DNA of 45,805 nt from an uncultured Clostridia bacterium. Its GTDB lineage: Bacteria; Bacillota; Clostridia; Lachnospirales; Bianqueaceae. The stretch covers positions 1 through 45,805 of the forward strand of contig CALWPV010000083.1 of assembly GCA_944383515.1 (NCBI GenBank), given 5' to 3'. Below are positions 27,101 through 33,259 of the stretch, in pieces (the stretch's first letter is position 1; each line of letters opens with the position of its first letter). The translations under genes were made by a program, and so were the position numbers. The notes under the pieces are model-generated. The model did not search any database. It was not told the DNA's origin and worked only from the letters and a program-made list of their open reading frames with translations.

Positions 27101-28144
27101 CTGAAGAACCTGCGCGGCGCCGATCAAAACCGGGAAAGCACGGATATGCTGCAGGCGCTATACCAGGTGTATCAGCGGCGAAGCGGTCAGCTAATTAGTT
27201 ATGGAACGGCGCTGGAAGACTGTTTTGAAGCGCCAGACGCGGGCGCGGAGGGGGCTTTGCGGCGGCGTGTGCGTGTGGTCTCGGTTTGGAATGGCAAGCG
27301 GGTGTATTTGGCTGAGTTTTATCAGCTGCTGAAAAGCGCAATAGAAGAGACCGAGGTTTTAATTCAGGAAAAAGACCGCGAGCTATTTGAAGACATTTTG
27401 TCGCAAACCATTAGCCAGCAGCTAACAGACCGCATTGCCGAGAGCCGCAAGTGGGTGGACGATATGTCTTCTCTTATGAAGGCGCTCGATACCTCTATGG
27501 GTCTTACTTTTTCGCTGGACTGGAAACCGAACACTTCGGAAACACAGGAAGAGCTGGATACAACCGAGCTGGAACAGATTTTAATGCGCGACAAAGACCT
27601 TTTAACTATGGAAGATATTGAAAAGGTAGCCTCGCACTTTCGCAGTAAGATTCGGAGTGAAAAAATGCTGTTAGAAACGCGGGGCGACGTGGTGAATTAC
27701 ATGGATTTAGTACGCGAGGCCATGGACTACCGCGGGTGGTTTACGTTCCAGATGTATTACCGGCGCGGCGACGAGGCGAGAAAGCCGCTGACCAACGCGG
27801 CGTTCAACCGGTTTAGCGGAGGAGAGAAGGCCATGGCCATGTATGTGCCGCTCTTCGCGGCTGTGAACGCGCAGTACCAAAAGGCGGCGAAAGAAGATTA
27901 CCCGCGCATTATCGCTCTTGACGAAGCGTTTGCCGGCGTAGACGACAAGAACATTAGTAGTATGTTTGAGCTGGTGCATACGCTCGACTTTGATTATATT
28001 ATGAATTCGCAGGCGCTTTGGGGCTGTTACGCGTCGGTAGACGCGCTGCGCATTGCCGAGCTTTTGCGCCCGCTCAACGCGAAAGTAGTAACGGTCATTC
28101 ACTATACCTGGAACGGCATGGAGAGGAGACTCGATGAAGAGTAG
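24107..28144 (+). CDS. jetC: Wadjet type II JetC-like SMC ATPase (TIGR02680, MukB-like)
   Basis: A 1345-residue SMC-family motor. The N-terminus carries the TIGR02680 pattern FYFANGRLLLRGQNGSGKS, with Walker A at Gly34-Ser41, then DGDRTPSRLDPFGSSDRRM. Long Glu/Arg/Gln-rich coiled coils run from about 270 to 600 and 730 to 990. The intervening part (about 600-720) is the probable hinge. The C-terminal head has the ABC signature FSGGEKAMAMY (Ser1237) and Walker B IIALDEAFAG (Asp1272, Glu1273). In characterised Wadjets the motor extrudes DNA loops and senses small circular DNA so that JetD can cut it. It is coupled to jetB by ATGA and overlaps jetD by 11 bases. Confidence 0.93.
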   Translation: MKQRWVMNRIGFINFWLYDEEEFYFANGRLLLRGQNGSGKSITTQSFIPFVLDGDRTPSRLDPFGSSDRRMEFYFLGEGEKEDSTGYLYLEFKKGEMYRTIGIGQRARRGRPMDFWGFLVLDGRRVGRELALYQQVGSTKIPLDRRDLQQALGEGGLMTTSPSEYKKLVNQHIFGFRKTEQYEQLIRLLVKVRAPKLSKEFRPSKVYEILEDSLQTLTDEDLRPMVDAMEKMDEIQESLDTLRRAFDDVRVIRTEYTRYNQYMLAKKAQAYLKQHKEAQRLQKAWETLLEREKEAQTMLEQAEQGVREKTERERLLRAERESLVDSDLQAMHEKREQAQEERREAKESGERFAQRAAAYQEKIREAQREEKAARARQALLEEEVEEALDEMEDLQETLCWEGHTRLRDALQGENADALAGMRQALAESLKHMTRCHEAIRLYEEAQKRLDEVSWQCEKARKEEREAEKKRNMAEEALESAKESWITQTFTLVDGASEFKPERPLLLQAEQEIRAYHALEETLIVGRRWRDYYENKRMELADIKVAAEQSCKQAEEEWERRKEAYQALKDRPELEPERSEAVQATRQRLQALGVEALPFYRTIEFAPELDEKQRAVIEAQLEAAGLLDALVAPPAEREKVARQYPAWVDVFLAPEKLGETAEVPFQGLRAAEQLHPDMRREVQSILACLGSSTVWLESQGYFRQGLLHGRAEKSGQAEYVGEQSRRQKKERELAELQQQLQQQEAVYHETARKVQEVKERLRRLEEEYRQQPGTDSIVKALQMLTTCALQLEVLENNSARLQEALAQVQQEKDGKYQTMLRLCKEFPYGRTLQAYEEAQETGRAYEQLLLQQGDTLQRLLRERAMVQWEQGKREEAEMGADDALAEQHRMEMRVKTCEARIAQLEAFLNRPDIREKARRLAEVGQELARLREELEARQMEQARLQERLEAVQREKPSQEAVLRQAKTLLTYLQQYFEEELALELVMPREDTVLHAAQEALKNLRGADQNRESTDMLQALYQVYQRRSGQLISYGTALEDCFEAPDAGAEGALRRRVRVVSVWNGKRVYLAEFYQLLKSAIEETEVLIQEKDRELFEDILSQTISQQLTDRIAESRKWVDDMSSLMKALDTSMGLTFSLDWKPNTSETQEELDTTELEQILMRDKDLLTMEDIEKVASHFRSKIRSEKMLLETRGDVVNYMDLVREAMDYRGWFTFQMYYRRGDEARKPLTNAAFNRFSGGEKAMAMYVPLFAAVNAQYQKAAKEDYPRIIALDEAFAGVDDKNISSMFELVHTLDFDYIMNSQALWGCYASVDALRIAELLRPLNAKVVTVIHYTWNGMERRLDEE

Positions 28145-29459
28145 AGAAGAGGAATGCGCCGCTTATTTACGGGAAAAAGAAGCCTACCGGCGCTGTTTGA
28201 CGCAGCTGAAAAATAAATGGGAAACGTATGGGCGCGTGGCCGGCAAAGTGGTGCTACCGGAAGCAACCGACGAGGAGCGCCGTTTGCTGAGCGGCCTGGT
28301 GGGCCGCGCTCTCACGGGAAGCCCCCTTTCGTTTTTAGCCTCTGATTTTGAAAAAGGGCTGCAGAAAACACGCTTTGCGCCGGTTTCGCTACAAGGCGTG
28401 CTGGAAATATACTTTGGGCAGCCTTTGCAGACCCAAAAAGACAGGCGGCTGGCAAAAGAAAAGCAGCGCGCGGTGTTTTGGTCGCGGCTCTTGAGCAAGG
28501 TAGAAAGCCGCTATGGGCCGGACGCGGCTGCGGTCTGCTGGATTCAGCGCATGCGGCAAGAAAAAACGGCGGGCTATGCCCGGCTTATGCGGCTTTACGA
28601 AGAAGATCCGGGTGAAGCGCTGCGCGTGGCGCAGGCGGTGGCCGATGCCTTAATGCGTTTAGACTTTGGCGCAAGCGGAAGCCTGGCGCGGGCGGCGCTG
28701 CCCTTAGCCGTGTTTGCCGCTCAAATTACGGGTAATCCCCACTTTTTTGACAGAGGCACACCGCCCGGCGATATGCTAACCCAGGCCATGGCAAGCCTGC
28801 AAGGCGTAGAGGCCCCGCAAGACGCGTATCGGTGGCGCGAATGGATGCAAAGCATAGGCATTGTTCCCGATACGGTTTCTTCTTTAGTGCATGTATACGG
28901 CATTGTCTTACATACGCCGCAAGAGACGCATCCGGCGTTTCGGGCCTTTTGTGAGCGCCATGAGTCGTATGTGGTAACCCTGGAAGCGCTGGGCGGCATT
29001 ACGGCAGCGCGTCCTCTGGCGCCGGCTGTGTATATTGTGGAAAACGAAATGGTTTTTTGCTGCCTTATTGCCTTGCTGCGCCATAAAAACGCCGCGCTCA
29101 TTTGCACTTCGGGGCAGCCACGCGCCGCGGCCCTGCGCCTTATGGACCTTTTGGGGGTAGGCGGGTACCCCATGTATTATAATGGCGATATGGATCCGGA
29201 AGGGCTGGCCATAGCGGATCGCCTGCAGCAGCGGTATGGGCAGGCGTTAACCCTATGGCGCATGAAGCCGCAGGACTATGAAAAGGCTCTCTCGCGGGAG
29301 AAGGTGCCCGAGGAACGTCTGCGCAAAACCGAGCATTTAGCTTCGCCCGCGCTCATTGCGGTGGCAAAAAAACTAAAAGAGCACAGGCGGGCCGCCTACC
29401 AGGAAAACATGTTAGAAGATTTGCTTTCGGACATCGAGCGGGGAGAAGTGGGGCGCTAG
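28134..29459 (+). CDS. jetD: Wadjet type II JetD-like nuclease (DUF3323-DUF2399, Toprim)
   Basis: A 441-residue protein. The N-terminal half matches the DUF3323 pattern of TIGR02679 (DEERRLLSGLVGRAL near 45, then FASDFEKGL-type and VSLQGVLEIYFGQPL segments). The C-terminal part (about 270-425) is DUF2399 with a Toprim fold: Glu303 in YIVENEMVF, CTSGQPRAAALRLMDLL, and the metal-binding Asp352-Met-Asp354 in YYNGDMDPEG. This is the DNA-cleaving subunit related to topoisomerase VI A and Spo11. All expected acidic residues are present, so the nuclease should be active. It is the last gene of the unit, with a terminator 61 bases after its stop. Confidence 0.9.
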   Translation: MKSREEECAAYLREKEAYRRCLTQLKNKWETYGRVAGKVVLPEATDEERRLLSGLVGRALTGSPLSFLASDFEKGLQKTRFAPVSLQGVLEIYFGQPLQTQKDRRLAKEKQRAVFWSRLLSKVESRYGPDAAAVCWIQRMRQEKTAGYARLMRLYEEDPGEALRVAQAVADALMRLDFGASGSLARAALPLAVFAAQITGNPHFFDRGTPPGDMLTQAMASLQGVEAPQDAYRWREWMQSIGIVPDTVSSLVHVYGIVLHTPQETHPAFRAFCERHESYVVTLEALGGITAARPLAPAVYIVENEMVFCCLIALLRHKNAALICTSGQPRAAALRLMDLLGVGGYPMYYNGDMDPEGLAIADRLQQRYGQALTLWRMKPQDYEKALSREKVPEERLRKTEHLASPALIAVAKKLKEHRRAAYQENMLEDLLSDIERGEVGR

Positions 29460-29520
29460 CGCTTGGTTACGGTACACTGCAGATAAGAGAAGAAACGCTT
29501 GCATCGGAGATAAAAGAAAA

Positions 29521-29558
29521 CCAGGATCTCATGTCTGAGATCCTGGAGACAATTTTTT
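29521..29558. terminator. bidirectional terminator between jetD and the GGDEF gene
   Basis: A perfect 11-bp stem (29521-29531 with 29536-29546) with a 4-base loop is followed by six Ts at 29553-29558 and, on the other strand, by another T-rich run. It closes both the Wadjet unit and the convergent GGDEF gene. Confidence 0.88.
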
Positions 29559-29559
29559 G

Positions 29560-30735
29560 TTATGACGAAACGGATTGTGCCGCGTATTTTACCGTGCGAT
29601 TGCGGCCGCTGTCTTTAGCTATGTATAAAGCTTGGTCGGCCTCGCGAAGAAGCTGACGAAAAGCGAGTTCGTTGTTCATGTTTCCTATGGTGTAGCCAAC
29701 GCTCACGGTAAGGCGCGCGGCAGGAGACGCGGCGGGAATGGCCTGCTTTTCAATGCTGTGGCAGAACTGAAGCGCGAGCTGATCGGCAGCGCTTGCCGTA
29801 GCGCCGGGAAGCAGGCAAAGAAATTCTTCGCCGCCAAATCGAAAGAGAAGTCCGTCTAACTCCTGCAGCGTATGGGCAACGCGCTTGAGGCATTCGTCTC
29901 CGGCAACATGTCCGAAGGCGTCATTATAGAGTTTGAAATGGTCGATGTCAATAATAAAAACGGCAACATTTGCGGCGCTGTCTGCGCTGTTCGCTTGAAA
30001 AAAGTTTTCTTTCCAGTTTTCCAAATAGTTGCGGTTCCAAAGGCCGGTTAGGGGGTCGTGATTGGCGATATGGCTGAGTTTTTGGCTTTGCTCGAGGATC
30101 ATACGATTTTTTTCTTCAATTTCAAGGTGGTTTTTGAAGTCGTGGCGCAGCGAACTGTATCGATATAAGCTGATGAAGAGCGAAACTATAGTAAAGCCAA
30201 AAGAGTTAATAAAGACGCCGTAGGTATCTTTAAAACCGGTTAATTCCATCCAGATAAAGCCGATAAAGAGCATCCCCTGAGCTAAAAGGAAAATGGATAC
30301 AGCGCTGCGGGGGCGGATATAGATAAGAGAGGCTATATAAATGGAAGTGGAAATATAGATACTGAGATTATCGGAAGTTCGTTGATCGTAAAGGGAAAGG
30401 GTCGCAGACCAGAGGAGAAGAACAAAGGCAAATACCGCATATAGAGTGAGCAGCCGAGACGGCTGTTTTTTTATGTGACGCCAAAGGAGTCCCAATGTGG
30501 CACAAATCAAACAAGCAGCGAGCATGAAAAGGTACAGCACGGTATAAACGCGGCTGGAATGCGTGTGAAGCTGAAAATCAGTGTAATAGAGCGCAAAGGC
30601 AATATTATAAATTTGAAATATGCCTACGAAAATAAGGGCGGCCCAAAAGTATTTGTTAGTGCGTTTCTGTGTCTGTTGCAGAAATAATAATTCCTGATCG
30701 GGAGGCATGGTTAAATCTTCTTTAAAAAAACGCAT
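29560..30735 (-). CDS. membrane-bound GGDEF-domain protein (diguanylate cyclase)
   Basis: A 391-residue protein. The N-terminal about 210 residues hold six hydrophobic helices, making a membrane sensor module. A short helical linker leads to a GGDEF domain (about 225-385) with the variant signature FGGEEF, still compatible with cyclic di-GMP synthesis; HDPLTGLWNRNYLENW marks its start and DIDHFKLYNDAFGH the metal-binding strand. The start at 30735 is chosen because an AAAGG site (30749-30745) precedes it; the longer frame from 30858 would begin inside the promoter. The RxxD inhibitory site expected five residues before GGEEF is not obvious. It is single-gene and leftward. Confidence 0.9.
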   Translation of the reverse strand: MRFFKEDLTMPPDQELLFLQQTQKRTNKYFWAALIFVGIFQIYNIAFALYYTDFQLHTHSSRVYTVLYLFMLAACLICATLGLLWRHIKKQPSRLLTLYAVFAFVLLLWSATLSLYDQRTSDNLSIYISTSIYIASLIYIRPRSAVSIFLLAQGMLFIGFIWMELTGFKDTYGVFINSFGFTIVSLFISLYRYSSLRHDFKNHLEIEEKNRMILEQSQKLSHIANHDPLTGLWNRNYLENWKENFFQANSADSAANVAVFIIDIDHFKLYNDAFGHVAGDECLKRVAHTLQELDGLLFRFGGEEFLCLLPGATASAADQLALQFCHSIEKQAIPAASPAARLTVSVGYTIGNMNNELAFRQLLREADQALYIAKDSGRNRTVKYAAQSVSS

Positions 30736-30787
30736 TGCATCATTTCCTTTACCATGATATAAGTTGGCGGGTAAACGCGTCAACTTA

Positions 30788-30812
30788 GTAAGAATCCCTT
30801 CGGGATTCTTAC
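30788..30812. other. perfect 11-bp hairpin in the GGDEF gene leader
   Basis: Arms 30788-30798 and 30802-30812 pair perfectly around a 3-base loop. It lies in the 5' leader of the GGDEF transcript, between promoter and start. No T run follows in the direction of transcription, so it is more likely an RNA stability or regulatory structure than a terminator. Confidence 0.6.
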
Positions 30813-30829
30813 AGTCGTTCTGTGTGAGT

Positions 30830-30858
30830 ATTATACTATAGGAAATGACTACCGACAA
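30830..30858 (-). promoter_or_regulatory. leftward promoter of the GGDEF gene
   Basis: Reading leftward, TTGTCG (30858-30853) and a perfect TATAAT (30835-30830) are separated by 17 bases. This gives a leader of roughly 90 bases that contains the perfect hairpin at 30788-30812. Confidence 0.75.
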
Positions 30859-30915
30859 GAGGCGAGAGAGAAATTATGATTTTCATGTTATGTACTAAAA
30901 ATGTCGCACCATATG

Positions 30916-30924
30916 TGGTATACT
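30916..30924 (+). promoter_or_regulatory. extended -10 promoter of a small unknown gene
   Basis: TGGTATACT is an extended -10 element (TG-N-TATACT). The -35 region 17 bases upstream is poor, as is usual for extended -10 promoters. The gene starts 33 bases later. Confidence 0.5.
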
Positions 30925-30957
30925 TGTGTTACCAACTTGAGAAAGGGGTTGTGTTAT

Positions 30958-31323
30958 ATGCTATTTATTCAAGCTCATGTACAAATACCTGGCCTTATGC
31001 CAACCCGACCGGAGCCGCCGCAGCCCTGGCTTATGGACACAGTCAAAGCCGCGCAAGAGCGCTTTTACGAAGCACATCAGCGCCGCAGTTTTATGCTTGT
31101 TATCTGTCCCGCCAGCAATTTTGCCATACTGCTGCTAGCCACTAAAGAAAACGAGTTTCCGCGCGCCGCCATAGAAGAATTTATTCGCCTGGCTGGGTGG
31201 CCGCAGGGCACAATTAAGCGCCTCCGCACCATTACTTACGAGCTATTTCGTCAGCTGTGCGAATTGGATTATCGCTGTTATTATGACTTTCCGAGAGTTA
31301 TAGAACTCATGAACCGCGAGTAA
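30958..31323 (+). CDS. hypothetical protein
   Basis: A 121-residue protein I do not recognise. The start at 30958 (MLFIQAHVQIPG) follows AAAGGGG (30942-30948); a longer frame from 30901 would overlap the promoter. It has no signal peptide or membrane helix, a hydrophobic central strand (FMLVICPASNFAILLLAT) and a helical, Arg/Leu-rich C-terminus. It is divergent from the GGDEF gene and upstream of the WYL regulator. Reading frame, ribosome binding site and promoter together support a real gene. Confidence 0.65.
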   Translation: MLFIQAHVQIPGLMPTRPEPPQPWLMDTVKAAQERFYEAHQRRSFMLVICPASNFAILLLATKENEFPRAAIEEFIRLAGWPQGTIKRLRTITYELFRQLCELDYRCYYDFPRVIELMNRE

Positions 31324-31533
31324 GTCATAAGAAGGCGATGGTTGGGAACCGAAGGCGTTTATTGTATCCTTTGTCGATTATTCCGCTGAAGAGCTGTGGC
31401 AGATCGCACGCTGCCGGGCTGATGCGCAAACCCTATTGCCCCAAGACTTCGGCATTCCCATTGCCACACCCAAAGCAGTGTCCCGTCCCACCGGCTTTGC
31501 CGTATAACGATATAAACCGAAGGAGGAAGCGTC
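31324..31533 (+). other. intergenic stretch with a start-less reading frame
   Basis: Between the small unknown gene and the WYL gene lies an open frame from 31331 to a TAA at 31505-31507 that has no ATG, GTG or TTG near its beginning. Its predicted end (LLPQDFGIPIATPKAVSRP) looks protein-like. It may be the remains of a broken gene. No terminator or clear promoter is seen here. Confidence 0.3.
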
Positions 31534-32631
31534 ATGGACGCCAAACAGCCTAAAAAACTTCTCATAGTAAACATTCTCTCCATACTCCAAAAATATAGCG
31601 ACGAAAACCACCGCCTCAGCCAAAAACAGATCACCAACTACCTCCAAAGCGAATACCAAATGACCGTCGATCGCAAAGCCGTCCGCCGCAACCTAATGCT
31701 CCTGCTGGATTGCGGCTATCCCATTGAGTATAGCGAAACGCCGCGGCGCGCGGCAAAAGGAGGCGCTTCTCGATCTGACCGGCCGGGCGCGGAGGCGGAA
31801 GAGGGAGCTGCCCTGCTGAGCGATTTTTATTTGGAGAAGACATTTACCGACAGCGAGCTGCGTCTGCTCATTGACAGCCTGCTCTTTTCCCGCCATATTC
31901 CGCACGCGCAGCTTCGCGAAATGATTGTCAAGCTTGAGGGCTTATCCAGCGTTTACTTCCGTTCCCATATGACCCATATTGCCAGCATGCCCAGCGAGGA
32001 GGCGGGCGATAACCGCCAGCTTTTTTTCAACATTGAAATGCTGGACGACGCCATTAACCGCGGACGCAAGGTACAGTTCCATTACCTGGAGTATCACATA
32101 GATAAAAAACTGCACCTGCGCCGGCGCGACGACGGCTCGGTACGCCTGTACCGCATGAGTCCGTACCAGATGGTAGTAAAAGAAGGACGCTATTACTTAA
32201 TCTGCAGCCATGAAAAATATAACACGGTTTCCAATTACCGCGTAGACCGTATACAGGATATCGAGATTGTAGACGAGGCGTCCCGCCCGTTTGAAACGCT
32301 GGAGTGGTCCGGCGGTCACGATCTGGACCTGCAGGCCTATATGCGCGAGCATCCGCATATGTATGCCGGCGAAAATTTGCATGCCAAGTTTCGCTTCCCG
32401 GCCAAATGGCTCGACGAGGTTTTCGATACCTTTGGCAAAGAGATTCACTTTACGCAGGAGTCTGAGGAAAGCCTAATTGCTTCGGTTTATACCAATAGCC
32501 TGGCGCTGGAGCGTTTTATTAAAGCGTTCGCGCCGCATATGGAGCTGCTGGAACCCAGGAGCCTGCGCGAGAAAATAGCGAGAGATATGCGGGAAGCGGC
32601 TGAGAGATATGGGGAAGGGGAGGTAAAATAA
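31534..32631 (+). CDS. WYL-domain transcriptional regulator
   Basis: A 365-residue protein. The N-terminus (about 5-75) is a winged helix-turn-helix (LSQKQITNYLQSEYQMTVDR). The C-terminal part (about 165-260) is a WYL domain: VQFHYLEYHIDK, then MSPYQMVVKEGRYYLICSH and NYRVDRIQDIEIVDEA, followed by a C-terminal WCX-like extension. WYL domains bind nucleic acid or nucleotide ligands and often control defence operons. The ATG follows AAGGAGG (31520-31526). It is followed by a terminator, so it is not part of the CRISPR operon, but it is the nearest full-length regulator to both defence clusters. Confidence 0.9.
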   Translation: MDAKQPKKLLIVNILSILQKYSDENHRLSQKQITNYLQSEYQMTVDRKAVRRNLMLLLDCGYPIEYSETPRRAAKGGASRSDRPGAEAEEGAALLSDFYLEKTFTDSELRLLIDSLLFSRHIPHAQLREMIVKLEGLSSVYFRSHMTHIASMPSEEAGDNRQLFFNIEMLDDAINRGRKVQFHYLEYHIDKKLHLRRRDDGSVRLYRMSPYQMVVKEGRYYLICSHEKYNTVSNYRVDRIQDIEIVDEASRPFETLEWSGGHDLDLQAYMREHPHMYAGENLHAKFRFPAKWLDEVFDTFGKEIHFTQESEESLIASVYTNSLALERFIKAFAPHMELLEPRSLREKIARDMREAAERYGEGEVK

Positions 32632-32650
32632 GCGGGGGTATGCTGTAACA

Positions 32651-32693
32651 AGGCTCTTCTATGATTGACTGGATTTCATAGAGGGGTCTTTTA
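32651..32693 (+). terminator. intrinsic terminator after the WYL gene
   Basis: A 14-bp stem with G-T pairs (32651-32664 with 32676-32689), an 11-base loop and a short T run end the regulator transcript. Confidence 0.75.
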
Positions 32694-33259
32694 TTGTGTT
32701 TGAACGATAGTTAGAAGAGCTTTTATGAAGGGATACGCAAAAAATATGAACTATTATTCCTATAGCCTCTTGTCATAGGGATAAACAAAGAGTATAATAA
32801 ATGAAGAAGCATATATTTATATATTTTTTAAAATTTTCTCTCTTTTGCTTCTTAGACCTTGTTAGTTTTCGCTTTCATCGAGGATTCGTGAAGCAGCGGC
32901 AAGGGTAGTATATTGCATTGGCAAACCGACGCGTGCGACGCCATGGGCCGGGTGGCGAAGCCATGTTAAAAATAGTTAATGGTTCATCGTCACGGGCAGT
33001 GTTGTTAGCGTGGAGATAGATCAGTCCCCTTAACATAAGGTAGACGAGGGAGAAAACAGAGGGGGCTACTGTAATGGCGAAGCTAGGGTATCGTGTGCCG
33101 GGGATGCTGGTGTATGATTGAGTGTTAGGAGAGTTAAGTTTCGGGAGAGACGAAAGAAGTGGGGGATAAGCTGCAACGTGCGGAGAGCTAATAACAGGGA
33201 TATGTTTTCTTTTAGTTATATCCCAAGGCATCTAACTGCTTTCTGAAAGGGATTATTCA
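32694..33259 (+). other. gene-free AT-rich stretch with a strong promoter (possible ncRNA or long leader)
   Basis: No convincing protein gene lies in these 566 bases. The promoter at 32770-32798 would start RNA near 32805, about 455 bases before the next gene. Visible structure: a 7-bp hairpin (33197-33203 with 33218-33224) just before the downstream ribosome binding site, an 8-base inverted repeat near 32804-32854, and two copies of GGCGAAG. A leftward open frame at 32875-33231 has no ribosome binding site. It may be a regulatory RNA, a structured leader for the ATPase gene, or decayed DNA at an insertion boundary. Confidence 0.45.
32770..32798 (+). promoter_or_regulatory. strong promoter in front of a non-coding stretch
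   Basis: TTGTCA (32770-32775) and a perfect TATAAT (32793-32798) are 17 bases apart. CCTAT/ATAGG arms around the -35 form an imperfect dyad. The ATG at 32801 lies too close to the -10 box to be translated from this promoter. Confidence 0.75.

Noticed and set aside
32801..32908. A short rightward frame starting MKKHIFIYFLKF after the promoter at 32770.
   Set aside because: The ATG is 2 bases past the -10 box and so upstream of the expected transcript start.
32880..33180. Possible group II intron or retron RNA, suggested by a GTGCGACG string and a GC-richer patch.
   Set aside because: No reverse transcriptase is present in the window and I could not find a domain V-type hairpin.
32875..33231. 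A 118-codon leftward open frame in the non-coding stretch.
   Set aside because: No ribosome binding site or promoter, no recognisable domain and a Pro/Arg-rich random-looking composition. The stretch is better described as possible RNA or decayed DNA.
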